This document shows, piece by piece, positions 1 to 9,089 of a stretch of 64,000 nucleotides of DNA (position 1 is its first letter; each line of letters starts with the position of its first letter). This DNA is from Paenibacillus periandrae (GTDB lineage: Bacteria > Bacillota > Bacilli > Paenibacillales > NBRC-103111). The notes under the pieces are model-generated. The model did no database searches, was not told the DNA's origin, and saw nothing but the letters and a program-made list of their open reading frames with translations. The position numbers and the translations under genes were made by a program. Where the stretch lies: the NCBI RefSeq assembly GCF_022458865.1, contig NZ_JAJNMU010000023.1:122260-186259 (forward strand), written 5' to 3'.

Positions 1-1392
1 TACATATCGGTAAATCCCAATCAGGCTATTGCAAAAGAACTGGGATGGATCCGATGGATGACTATTTCCGCTGTGCTTGTACTGTTGTCGGTCGGCATTT
101 TACTTACTGTCATTACCTTAAAACGGGCCTATAATCCGATCGGGCAATTGGTGGAGCATCTCCATATAGAGAAAAAAACGCTGGGCGAGCAGCTTGACCG
201 CTCGATTCCGCCGCTTATGGAAAGGCTGCTGCAGCAGTGGCTTGCAGGCAATTACATTCACAGTCCGACGCTGTATGATGAATGCCGCAAATACGGAATT
301 CCTGTAGATCATACCTATGTAGTCGTATTGCTGGTCAAGGTCGAAAAGCTGTTTAATGAAGAGCGCTTTCGTCCAGAAGATAAGCCCATGATTACTTTCG
401 CCGTAACGAATGTAATGGGAGAACTGCTTTCCAGCCACCCGACACTTCGGGGTAACGTTCTTCATGACCATCAGGGTCAAGGAACCGCGATTCTATATTT
501 CGGCAAGAACACCTCTTTGAATTCGAATATCAATGAAACGAAACAGTATGCTGAATCGGTCCGCGCTGCACTGCTTAAGTATTTAAAGCTTCAGGTATCT
601 GTTGGAATTGGGCGGTTGTATCCTCACATTGCGGATATTCGAGTGTCATACCGGGAATCCAAGCTCTCTCTGCAGTATCGCTTATATAAAGAGGATGAGT
701 CCGTCTTATATATTGCTGACTTGGAAAGTACACAGAAGCTGCTTCCATTCAGCTATCCTCGCGCAATTGAGAGCTCTATTGTCGAGTCGCTCGCACTGGG
801 TGATCTGAAACAGGCAAAGTCATCCATGGAGGAATTTACTCATGCGCTGCAGCCGTCTGAATCTTACGCAATCAGCTCTCAAAGCTATCATATGCTGTTG
901 GCTGCAATAATCGCTTCCATTGAGCACAAGGGCGGCGGTATACCCGATATGCTCGAATACGACCTTTTCGACCAGCTCAGAGTCCGGGAAACCCGGGCAG
1001 AAATGCGTGATTGGTTTAGTGAGTATCTATTTCCTCTATATGAAAAAATTGCCAACGATAACTACAACACTTCAGGCAAAATAATCGCTCAAAAAGTACG
1101 CAGGTATATTGTCGACCATGTATCTCGGGAAATTTCATTGGCGGAATGCGCCGATTTGTTTCATATTACACCCGCTTACTTAAGCCGTTTGTTCAAAAAA
1201 GAATTCGGAGAATCGTTTATTGACTATGTAACGGAGTGTAAAATGAACGAAGCCCGGAGATTGTTAACAGCGACTGATCAAAATATTAGCCAAATAGCCG
1301 AGGCTGTCGGTTATTCGCATCGGAACTTTAATCGTGTCTTTCAGCGTCTGTTAAAAACATCGCCCAGCAATTATCGAACCAATTACCGGTAA
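1..1392 (+). CDS. Membrane-bound AraC-family regulator (5' partial)
   Basis: The reading frame is open to the first base of the window, so the gene starts upstream; the ATG at 58 is internal. What remains begins with a membrane helix (about residues 20-42 of the visible part), which in this family follows an extracytoplasmic sensor domain. A middle region of about 250 residues follows, then a C-terminal AraC double helix-turn-helix (roughly the last 100 residues, with ISLAECADLF and ISQIAEAVGYS as the recognition-helix regions). The family usually activates an adjacent sugar ABC operon in response to an extracellular ligand. The permease gene begins 31 bases downstream on the same strand, so it is probably the local activator. 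A decayed paralogue lies at 10058-10430. Confidence 0.85.
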   Translation, partial: YISVNPNQAIAKELGWIRWMTISAVLVLLSVGILLTVITLKRAYNPIGQLVEHLHIEKKTLGEQLDRSIPPLMERLLQQWLAGNYIHSPTLYDECRKYGIPVDHTYVVVLLVKVEKLFNEERFRPEDKPMITFAVTNVMGELLSSHPTLRGNVLHDHQGQGTAILYFGKNTSLNSNINETKQYAESVRAALLKYLKLQVSVGIGRLYPHIADIRVSYRESKLSLQYRLYKEDESVLYIADLESTQKLLPFSYPRAIESSIVESLALGDLKQAKSSMEEFTHALQPSESYAISSQSYHMLLAAIIASIEHKGGGIPDMLEYDLFDQLRVRETRAEMRDWFSEYLFPLYEKIANDNYNTSGKIIAQKVRRYIVDHVSREISLAECADLFHITPAYLSRLFKKEFGESFIDYVTECKMNEARRLLTATDQNISQIAEAVGYSHRNFNRVFQRLLKTSPSNYRTNYR

Positions 1393-1422
1393 TTTGGACT
1401 GCATGAAGAAAGGAGAACCGCC

Positions 1423-2391
1423 ATGAACCTGGAACAATCGACCCAACCATCGGGACTATCCCTGCCTCACACTTCGTCAACCCATAACAGAAAGGTTTGG
1501 CAGCGTCTGGTCACCGGACGGTATGTGTATATGCTGATCCTGCCCGGTTTTATTTATTTCGCAATTTTCAAATTTTTACCTATGTGGGGTGTGCTTATCG
1601 CTTTTCAGAATTACAACCCGTTTGCCGGGATAGGCGGAAGTGAATGGGTTGGATTTGAGCATTTTTCGAATTTATTTCTCGATAAGCACTTTTATATTTT
1701 ATTGCGGAATACGCTGCTCATTAACCTGATGAGCTTGATCTTCTTCTTTCCGTTACCGATTCTTTTATCAGTTATGCTAAACGAGGTCAGGCATGAGTGG
1801 TTCAAGAAGCTAAATCAATCCATCGTATATATGCCGCATTTCCTGTCTTGGGTTGTCGTAGCAAGTATGACCTTTTTCACGCTATCCGTCGATGTTGGTT
1901 TTATTAACAAGCTATTGATTTCCTTTGGAATGGATTCGATTTCATTTTTATCGGAGCCTAAATTTTTCTGGGGCATCCTGACTTTGCAAAACATCTGGAA
2001 GGAGACCGGCTGGGGCACGATCATTTTCCTTGCAGCCGTAGCTGGGGTGGACCCGCAGCGGTATGAGGCGGCAGTCGTTGATGGGGCCGGGAGATTGAGG
2101 CAAATCTGGCATATTACGCTTCCCGCTATCCGGCCGACAATCGTGATTCTGCTTATTTTGCGGTTGGGGCATATGGCTGACGTTGGTTTTGAGCAGGTCT
2201 TGCTTATGATGAACCCCCTTGTGAATGATGTCGCAGACGTATTTGACACCTACGTATATTATCGGGGGATTCAGCAGGGTGATATCAGTATTGGCACCGC
2301 AGTAGGCATGTTCAAGGGAGTTGTGGGACTCATTCTCGTCATCATCGCCAATTACGTGGTCAAGAAACTCGGGCATGAGGGTATTTATTAG
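1423..2391 (+). CDS. Sugar ABC transporter permease, LplB type (copy 1)
   Basis: Inner-membrane subunit of an oligosaccharide ABC importer, 322 residues, with about six membrane helices. The cytoplasmic EAA loop that contacts the ATPase is visible as EAAVVDGAG...ITLPAIRP near residues 212-235. The start is supported by AAGGAG a few bases upstream of ATG. The protein is highly similar (I estimate about 70 percent identity) to the second permease at 8123-9046. It is followed 27 bases later by its LplC partner. No ATP-binding subunit is encoded nearby; in this family a shared MsmX-like ATPase usually serves several importers. The substrate is unknown. Confidence 0.92.
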   Translation: MNLEQSTQPSGLSLPHTSSTHNRKVWQRLVTGRYVYMLILPGFIYFAIFKFLPMWGVLIAFQNYNPFAGIGGSEWVGFEHFSNLFLDKHFYILLRNTLLINLMSLIFFFPLPILLSVMLNEVRHEWFKKLNQSIVYMPHFLSWVVVASMTFFTLSVDVGFINKLLISFGMDSISFLSEPKFFWGILTLQNIWKETGWGTIIFLAAVAGVDPQRYEAAVVDGAGRLRQIWHITLPAIRPTIVILLILRLGHMADVGFEQVLLMMNPLVNDVADVFDTYVYYRGIQQGDISIGTAVGMFKGVVGLILVIIANYVVKKLGHEGIY

Positions 2392-2418
2392 CAGCATCCG
2401 TACAGGGAGGAAGAACCC

Positions 2419-3297
2419 ATGAGTTTTATTCACCAAAAATCAATGACGGTTGGCGATTGGCTCAACTATAGTCTGCTTGGACTGATTGCTATTGTTAGTT
2501 TGTTTCCTTTTTTGTATGTACTCAGCCTTTCGTTAACGGACCCTTCAACCTATACGCCCTTAAAATTTTATCTGCTTCCTGATAAGTGGTCTCTCGCCTC
2601 CTATGCTTATATCTTAACGACCGACAGCTTTGGCAACTCATTAAAAAGCACTGCATTTATTACGGTTGCAGGTACCGTACTCAACATTATCATTACGTTC
2701 ACGATGGCATACGGTTTAACTAAAAAATGGGTGATGGGCCGTAATTTTTTCCTGGGCACCGTGATCTTTACACTCTTTTTCAACGCCGGGATCATTCCTA
2801 ATTATATTTTGGTTAAAGAAATGGGCCTGCTGAACTCCTATTGGTCATTAATTTGGCCCAGCCTTACCAGCGCTTGGAGTCTAATTGTCGTTAAGAGCTT
2901 TATGGAGTCGATTCACCCGGAATTGGAGGATTCGGCCAAAATTGATGGCTGTACAGATATAGATGTATTCCTAAGAATTATAATCCCCCTCTCCCTTCCC
3001 GCAATCGCCGCATTTACACTGTTTTTCGCAGTCCAGCATTGGAATACGTACTTCAATGCTCTTATTTATATATCGGACACTAAGAAATGGACGCTTCAGG
3101 TATTAATCAAACAGTTGGTTATTGAAGCTGATGCTTCTGGAGTAGGTCAGCAAGGGAGCTCTGATGAGGTTCTCGTCCCACAGGAAACGATCCGTATGGC
3201 TTCAATTGTATTAGCGATGCTACCTATTCTGGTCGTATATCCATTCCTGCAAAAATATTTTGCCAAAGGCGTCATGCTCGGATCTGTTAAAGGCTAA
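2419..3297 (+). CDS. Carbohydrate ABC transporter permease, LplC type (copy 1)
   Basis: Second transmembrane subunit of the importer, 292 residues, CUT1 family. It has the N-terminal helix typical of LplC/YtcP proteins, an EAA loop around EDSAKIDGC...IIIPLSLP, and the usual C-terminus ending in KGVMLGSVKG. GGGAGG precedes the ATG. It pairs with the upstream LplB and has a close paralogue at 9090-9962. The genes after it are enzymes rather than a binding protein; the binding protein comes later, at 6467. Confidence 0.92.
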   Translation: MSFIHQKSMTVGDWLNYSLLGLIAIVSLFPFLYVLSLSLTDPSTYTPLKFYLLPDKWSLASYAYILTTDSFGNSLKSTAFITVAGTVLNIIITFTMAYGLTKKWVMGRNFFLGTVIFTLFFNAGIIPNYILVKEMGLLNSYWSLIWPSLTSAWSLIVVKSFMESIHPELEDSAKIDGCTDIDVFLRIIIPLSLPAIAAFTLFFAVQHWNTYFNALIYISDTKKWTLQVLIKQLVIEADASGVGQQGSSDEVLVPQETIRMASIVLAMLPILVVYPFLQKYFAKGVMLGSVKG

Positions 3298-3354
3298 TCA
3301 TGCAGCCGGGCTTAATCATATGGATAGCTAATAAACCAATCAAGGAGTGGTAAC

Positions 3355-4350
3355 ATGACAAGTACAAGGGAAATTAAGAATGTTCTGGTAACAGTAGAAT
3401 ACGCAGAGAATCACATGGCCCGGCTTAAGGAAGCTTTATTTCCGGCCAATATCATTCATCTCAGCACAAAGGATGCTTCCGGCATCGAAGAGGCCCTCAA
3501 GATAGCCGATGTTGCTCTGCTTCATGGAGATTTGGATGATCGCTTTCTGAATGCCCCCAACCTTCGTTGGATTCATTGCGACCATGCCGGTCTTAACAAG
3601 TCAGCTCGTCCAGAGGTATTCGAGAAGGGTATTATTGTAACCAGCTCCGCCGGTCGCTCGGGACCTGTGCTCGCAGAACACGTCATGTATTTTTCGCTGG
3701 CACTTACTTATAAATTTACTTCTTTCTATGCTGCCCAGCAAGCCCATCAGTGGGGAATTCCCGGCCAAAATAATCTGCGCGGATTGTATGGAAAGACGAT
3801 GGGAATTCTTGGATTGGGAAATACAGGTAAAGAGCTTGCTTTGCGAGCGAAAGCATTCAATATGCGGGTTCTGGGCTACCGCCGCAGCGTAAGCGATATC
3901 CCGGAGCATGTTGACAAGCTCTTCTGCGCAGACCGCGGTGATACACTGGATGAGCTTTTGCGAGAAAGCGATATCGTTGCGCTAGTGCTGCCTCTTTCGA
4001 ACGAAACTCATCATTTGATTGGTAAAAGAGAGCTGGAATTAATGAAGCCCTCCGCTTTCTTGGTTAATCTTGCCCGAGGTGCTGTTGTAGATGAGAATGC
4101 ACTGCTGTTGGCTCTACGTGAGGGAACTATTGCCGGAGCGGGGCTTGATACCTTTTCATCGGAACCGCTTTCAGCAGACAGCCCATTATGGGATGCTCCC
4201 AATACGCTGATTACTCCGCACTGTACGCCTGCAGTTCCTGACAGAAACGGGCGCTCGCTTGAATTCATCCGTCACAATATACACGCCTATCGTACGGGAG
4301 GAGCTATGGTTAATCAATTGTCGGAAAGAGATGTTTACACGAAAGGCTAG
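3355..4350 (+). CDS. D-2-hydroxyacid dehydrogenase family protein
   Basis: NAD(P)-dependent oxidoreductase of 331 residues in the D-isomer-specific 2-hydroxyacid dehydrogenase family. It would interconvert a 2-hydroxyacid and a 2-oxoacid in the cytoplasm. The nucleotide-binding Rossmann motif is seen as GILGLGNTGKE (about residue 149 onward). The catalytic arginine lies in NLARGAVVDE, and the catalytic histidine in LITPHCTPA near residue 285. AAGGAGTGG precedes ATG. Its place between transporter permeases and a putative glycosidase suggests it acts on a product of the imported sugar, such as an aldonate or keto-acid, but the substrate cannot be read from the sequence. Confidence 0.88.
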   Translation: MTSTREIKNVLVTVEYAENHMARLKEALFPANIIHLSTKDASGIEEALKIADVALLHGDLDDRFLNAPNLRWIHCDHAGLNKSARPEVFEKGIIVTSSAGRSGPVLAEHVMYFSLALTYKFTSFYAAQQAHQWGIPGQNNLRGLYGKTMGILGLGNTGKELALRAKAFNMRVLGYRRSVSDIPEHVDKLFCADRGDTLDELLRESDIVALVLPLSNETHHLIGKRELELMKPSAFLVNLARGAVVDENALLLALREGTIAGAGLDTFSSEPLSADSPLWDAPNTLITPHCTPAVPDRNGRSLEFIRHNIHAYRTGGAMVNQLSERDVYTKG

Positions 4351-4382
4351 GGCTTTAAATAATAAAAAGGAGACAGGACGAA

Positions 4383-6428
4383 ATGAAAATAAACAAGTGG
4401 TGGCTGGAAAAACCGATGCGATTAATTCAAACCAATCTTCGGGAAATTGATGTGCTATCGGACCCCGATGAGTTTGTAAACAGCTTGAAGCCATTTTCAG
4501 CGGATGTGCTTTTATTAAATGTTGGCGGTATCGTTGCCAATTATCCTACGGAGCTCGATTTTCAATACCGCAATCCCCTTCTGGTCAACGACTTTGTCGG
4601 GGAAATCCTCGAACGTGTTCATGCCAATGGCATACGGTTGATTGCCCGGTTTGACTTCAGCAGATTAAACGAAGCCATTGCTTTGAAGCATCCCGAATGG
4701 TTGTATAAAAGTGTCAAAGGCGAAACCGTCAATTATAACGGTCAGGTACATACTGCATTTAACGGATGGTACCAGCAGGAAGGTTCGATCCAGATCATGA
4801 CGGAGGCCGTCATGAAATATCCGATTGATGGTGTATTTATCAATATGCATGGTTATGTCACTCATGATTACAGCTACAATCATTACGGGATTTGTCAATC
4901 CGACAGCGATCAGGCCCGTTTTCAACAATTATTTGGTCATCCTCAACTGCCTCTGACGGCGGATAGCCTTGACCCTGTTTATCGGGATTATGAAAAGTTC
5001 AAGCAGCAAACAGTAGCTGAATTGTTCAGGAGACGCGCCCAAGCGGTGAAAGACGTCAATCCTAACGTTGCTATTTGCAATTATACTCCCGAGGGTACGG
5101 ATATTTTCAGGATGGAATCCAACACTGGCATCGACCGTCAGCTTCCTGAATTTAACTACTCCGCCTCTCATCATGTCAATATGGTGATGAACTCCTGGGA
5201 GCATATGGCGGTCAGTAATTCTGCAGTTCATTTTGTCGATTTTGCTATGCGCCATTCCGCCGTATCTGCACATCATACAGCCGCCAGATTAGCACAGGAT
5301 TTAGTCCATGGCGGATGGTTGGACTTTTACGTAATTGGCACATTAAATAATCAGGATGACCGTTTGTGTATGGAATCCGTTAAGGAATTGTATAGCTTTC
5401 ACCGGGATAACGAACATCACTATACCAACATCGCGTCACGCTCCGATGTATGCCTGATCTTCCCGCACAACAGCAGCTATTATGGAAGTGTTAAAGAGTT
5501 TCAGGGACTATTCCGCATCCTTTCGGAGCAGCATATTTTATTTGATGTCATTCATGACAGCATTCTGGAAGATCCATCGACCTTGGATAAGCTGAGCGCA
5601 TATCAAGCCGTACTGCTGCCGGATGCCCGCAATTTGAGCGGGACCGCATGCAGTGTACTGGACAGCTATGTGCAATCCGGAGGCAAGCTGCTGGCAACCG
5701 GCGGTTCCTCAATCTGCGACGAGAAAGGAACACCTTACCATGAATACCGTTTGGCATCGCTGGGTGCGGACCGTATAGAGCAGATCTACCCGCGTCAGCA
5801 GGGTGCCTACTTCCGCGTTAAACCGGAAGATAAGGAGCGGCTGCAAGGGTTTGAAGATTTGGACATCATGTACTTGTATGATGAATTTTTTCAAGCACGC
5901 TGTAAGGAGTCATGCACGAGTTTTCTGGGGTACATCCCTCCCTGCATGTTTGGTCCTCCGGAAAAATGCTACTATACCGTCATTACCGATACACCGGGGC
6001 TTATCCAACATTCCTATGGCAAAGGCAGCACCGCTCTCATTCCCTGGACGATTGGCAAGCATTATGAGAAGCTGAGCAATCATGCTCACTCCAAACTGGT
6101 GCTCAGCGCCTTGATTGATCTGCTTCAGGTAGAGCGAAGTTTACTTATCAATACGTATCCAACGGTTGAGGTAACCTCTCACCTTAAGAAAAAGGACGGC
6201 AGCACGCTGATTCATCTCGTAAATTTAAGCGGACAATTGGGTACCGCCTTTCATCCTCCGATTCCTATTCAATCTATTGAGATAGAACTTGCTGTTGAAC
6301 GGAAGCCTAGCAGCATTTATACATTGAAATCAAAACGGTTGTTAGATTTCGCGGTATCATCCGAGCAATCTGTCACTTTCAAGCTGCCAGAGCTGCAATT
6401 GTTCGAAACGATTGTAATTGAATATTAA
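4383..6428 (+). CDS. Putative glycoside hydrolase (GHL6-like, with beta-galactosidase trimerisation-like domain)
   Basis: A 681-residue cytoplasmic protein with no signal peptide. The first ~340 residues look like a TIM-barrel of the 'hypothetical glycosyl hydrolase 6' type, with barrel strand motifs such as LIARFDFSR and DGVFINMHGYV. Residues ~360-560 resemble the class I glutamine amidotransferase-like trimerisation domain of GH42-type enzymes (YQAVLLPDARNLS and SGGKLLATGGSS are visible). The end is a beta-rich domain. Start: AAGGAGACAGG precedes ATG. It likely processes the oligosaccharide brought in by the surrounding importer; bond specificity is unknown. The family assignment is from pattern recognition and should be tested by a profile search. 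Confidence 0.72.
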   Translation: MKINKWWLEKPMRLIQTNLREIDVLSDPDEFVNSLKPFSADVLLLNVGGIVANYPTELDFQYRNPLLVNDFVGEILERVHANGIRLIARFDFSRLNEAIALKHPEWLYKSVKGETVNYNGQVHTAFNGWYQQEGSIQIMTEAVMKYPIDGVFINMHGYVTHDYSYNHYGICQSDSDQARFQQLFGHPQLPLTADSLDPVYRDYEKFKQQTVAELFRRRAQAVKDVNPNVAICNYTPEGTDIFRMESNTGIDRQLPEFNYSASHHVNMVMNSWEHMAVSNSAVHFVDFAMRHSAVSAHHTAARLAQDLVHGGWLDFYVIGTLNNQDDRLCMESVKELYSFHRDNEHHYTNIASRSDVCLIFPHNSSYYGSVKEFQGLFRILSEQHILFDVIHDSILEDPSTLDKLSAYQAVLLPDARNLSGTACSVLDSYVQSGGKLLATGGSSICDEKGTPYHEYRLASLGADRIEQIYPRQQGAYFRVKPEDKERLQGFEDLDIMYLYDEFFQARCKESCTSFLGYIPPCMFGPPEKCYYTVITDTPGLIQHSYGKGSTALIPWTIGKHYEKLSNHAHSKLVLSALIDLLQVERSLLINTYPTVEVTSHLKKKDGSTLIHLVNLSGQLGTAFHPPIPIQSIEIELAVERKPSSIYTLKSKRLLDFAVSSEQSVTFKLPELQLFETIVIEY

Positions 6429-6466
6429 ACTAAATCATCCACATTAACTCAATCGAGGTGTTGGCG

Positions 6467-8008
6467 ATGACCAATAAATGGGCCAAATTCAGCTTGCCGT
6501 TATTTCTTAGCCTCCTGGTATTCAACGGCTGTAGCAGCGGAGCAAGCGACAGCGCAGTTCCTGGCACGGGAACCGTAGATACGAGAGGAACAGCTGCAGC
6601 GGACAATAAAGACGCAGGTCCCTTATCCATTGATGTGATGACGAGTTTTACAAATACCATACCCAAGTTGGATAACGCTTTTTATACCGAATTGCAAAGG
6701 CTTACGAATACTAAGCTGAATATTACTTTCGTCTTGGATGGAAACGATTATAATGCCAAGCTGGACCTGGTGCTTGCATCTGGAGACCTTCCGGAGGTTC
6801 TGAAGGCAGATTACACCCGCCCCACATTGGTCAATGCAATTAAAGACGGAGCCTTTTGGGATCTGACTCCTTTTCTTGGCGATTTCTCCAAATATCCGAA
6901 TTTACGCGATAAAATGATACCTGGCTCTTGGAGTTACGTTAAATATGACGGGAAAACTATGGGTATTCCTCGAAGCAGAGCACAGATCGATAATACGATT
7001 ATGTTCCGAAGGGATTGGCTGGAAAAAGCAAATATTCCTGTTCCTAAAACTGTAGATGAGTTTAAAGATGCGCTGAAAGCTATTGTGAAAAACAACCCAG
7101 CTGGCGGCAACGGTACAATTGGTTATGACATCGCTGATGCCACCGGCTCCCCTTCCCTGAACGCTGCCTTCGGTGTGCCTAATCCAACTTACGATACGGA
7201 TGGCGGTCTGATGTACTCCTATTTAAATCCGCAGTTTACTAAACTGGTCGAATGGTTCCGTGGACTTTATGCAGAAGGGTTGATAGCTAAGGAGTTTTCC
7301 GCTCTGACCGTTACGCAACAAAAAGATTTGTTCAGCTCAGGTCGGGCATTCGCCTATGATGCCAGCGCTTACTACAGCTTCGTTTATACAGATAATGTAA
7401 AGAAAACCCAGCCTGATGGTAACGTAGTGTCGTTTCAGCCGTTAAAAGGACCTGGCGGCGAAGGAGCCATGCTCGACATTGGGACCCGTGGCGGCATGTA
7501 TATTAGTAAGAGGGTACCTCAGGATAAGGTGTCCAAAATATTGGATTTCTTTGAAAAAACCGCCACACAGGAAATTACCGATCTTGGCTATTATGGCAAG
7601 GAAGGTGTTCATTACAACAATGTGAATGGCGAGAAGGTTTTGACCGATCTGGGTAAACAAGAAATTACAGTTGACAGTATCTCTGCCATGACGCCCGCTT
7701 ATTCCAAATGGGGAAAAGTAGCTTATGCCGGAGCCTCAAAGGCTGCTAACGAAGCGAAGCAGAAAGAAATGGAAATTTACGGGCAAATAGGAAAAACCGA
7801 CGTATTTGGGTATTTATATTCCCCTACATGGGTCGATGTATGGCCTACCTATGAAGCTGAATTGAAAAGTATGAGAATTAAAGCGGTTGTCGGTCAGATT
7901 ACGATGGATCAATACAAGCAATTTGTGGATAAGGTAAATGCCGATCCGAAAATAAAGAAAGCCTATCAGGAATTCGCCAAGGATAATAAATCACGTACGA
8001 ATAAATAA
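6467..8008 (+). CDS. Extracellular solute-binding lipoprotein (LplA type)
   Basis: Substrate-binding protein of about 513 residues for the importer around it, exported and lipid-anchored. I chose ATG 6467 because GAGGTG lies six bases upstream; an upstream GTG at 6458 overlaps that site. The N-terminus has lysines, a hydrophobic core and a lipobox-like F-N-G-C with Cys at residue 22, followed by a Ser/Gly/Asp linker. The mature part has the LplA/YtcQ pattern, including a PEVLKADY-like segment and a long C-terminal lobe. It sits between the putative glycosidase and permease pair 2, so it may serve either permease pair. Confidence 0.9.
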   Translation: MTNKWAKFSLPLFLSLLVFNGCSSGASDSAVPGTGTVDTRGTAAADNKDAGPLSIDVMTSFTNTIPKLDNAFYTELQRLTNTKLNITFVLDGNDYNAKLDLVLASGDLPEVLKADYTRPTLVNAIKDGAFWDLTPFLGDFSKYPNLRDKMIPGSWSYVKYDGKTMGIPRSRAQIDNTIMFRRDWLEKANIPVPKTVDEFKDALKAIVKNNPAGGNGTIGYDIADATGSPSLNAAFGVPNPTYDTDGGLMYSYLNPQFTKLVEWFRGLYAEGLIAKEFSALTVTQQKDLFSSGRAFAYDASAYYSFVYTDNVKKTQPDGNVVSFQPLKGPGGEGAMLDIGTRGGMYISKRVPQDKVSKILDFFEKTATQEITDLGYYGKEGVHYNNVNGEKVLTDLGKQEITVDSISAMTPAYSKWGKVAYAGASKAANEAKQKEMEIYGQIGKTDVFGYLYSPTWVDVWPTYEAELKSMRIKAVVGQITMDQYKQFVDKVNADPKIKKAYQEFAKDNKSRTNK

Positions 8009-8050
8009 CCACGGAATTTTAGGCAGTATCAATTAAATCTGCGTAAAGGC

Positions 8051-8087
8051 TGGGCATTTGGGAGCCTCAGGATATCCTGATTGCCCA
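8051..8087 (+). terminator. Intercistronic hairpin between binding-protein and permease genes (attenuator or processing site)
   Basis: TGGGCA and TGCCCA flank a perfect 14-base palindrome, TCAGGATATCCTGA (8067-8080). The element lies between the stop of the binding-protein gene and the ribosome site of the next permease. No U-run follows directly, although a pyrimidine-rich stretch (CCCTTCTTCTTAT) does. Such elements commonly raise binding-protein mRNA relative to permease mRNA. The function here is inferred. Confidence 0.55.
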
Positions 8088-8122
8088 ACCCTTCTTCTTA
8101 TAGTTTAGAAGGGAGGCATACT

Positions 8123-9046
8123 ATGGTGCGAATAATGCCAACTAACAAACGCTGGGTAAGAATAAAAAGAAATCGCTACATATACCTGATGATGTCAGCG
8201 GGAGTCGTCTATTTTTTTCTCTTTAAATTTTTGCCTATATGGGGATTACTGCTATCGTTTCAGGACTACAGCCCCTTCAAAGGCTTCTTTGGGAGCAACT
8301 GGGTCGGCCTCAAACATTTTTCCAATTTATTCCAAAACGAACAATTTTATATTATGGGCAGAAATACATTCCTTATCAGCCTATTTAACCTCGTTTTTTA
8401 TTTTCCTGTGCCTATTGTTCTGGCATTGATGCTTAATGAAGTTAGACATGAATGGTTTAAAAAAATTAATCAGTCGATTGTCTATCTCCCCCATTTTTTA
8501 TCTTGGGTTATCCTCGTCAGTCTTACTTTCTTTGTATTCTCGTCAGATATCGGCATCATCAATAAACTAGTCGTTGCTTCCGGGAACCAGCCCATTCTAT
8601 TCCTCTCCGAGCCCAAGTTTTTCTGGATACTGCTGACATTGCAAAATATATGGAAGGATGCCGGATGGGGCACGATTATTTTTCTAGCCGCAATCGCCGG
8701 AGTTGACCCTGCCCGCTATGAAGCTGCCGTCATTGACGGAGCGAGCCGGTGGCGGCAAATCTACCATATTACACTGCCCGCTATACGTCCCACCATTATC
8801 ATTCTATTGATTCTCCGGTTTGGAAACATGGCGGATGTCGGGTTCGAACAGGTGTTATTAATGATGAACCCCCTAGTCACTTCCGTTGCGGATGTATTTG
8901 ATACCTACTCGTATACTCAGGGTATTGTAGGCGGCAAAATCAGCGTTGGTGTAGCTGTAGGGATGTTCAAAGGGATTGTCGGACTCATTCTGGTAGTTAC
9001 CGCTAATCAAATCGTAAAAAAATTGGGATATGAGGGGATTTACTAG
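8123..9046 (+). CDS. Sugar ABC transporter permease, LplB type (copy 2)
   Basis: Importer membrane subunit of about 307 residues. I start it at ATG 8123 because GGGAGG lies just upstream; the in-frame TTG at 8081 lies inside the intercistronic hairpin region. It matches the permease at 1423-2391 nearly end to end, including the shared segments LNEVRHEWFKK, FLSEPKFFW and DVGFEQVLLMMNPLV. The EAA loop reads EAAVIDGAS...ITLPAIRP. The close similarity points to duplication of a permease pair within one operon. Confidence 0.92.
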   Translation: MVRIMPTNKRWVRIKRNRYIYLMMSAGVVYFFLFKFLPIWGLLLSFQDYSPFKGFFGSNWVGLKHFSNLFQNEQFYIMGRNTFLISLFNLVFYFPVPIVLALMLNEVRHEWFKKINQSIVYLPHFLSWVILVSLTFFVFSSDIGIINKLVVASGNQPILFLSEPKFFWILLTLQNIWKDAGWGTIIFLAAIAGVDPARYEAAVIDGASRWRQIYHITLPAIRPTIIILLILRFGNMADVGFEQVLLMMNPLVTSVADVFDTYSYTQGIVGGKISVGVAVGMFKGIVGLILVVTANQIVKKLGYEGIY

Positions 9047-9089
9047 CTTTTTCTTTGAGTGATTATTCATAGCGAAGAAGGTGACCTGA

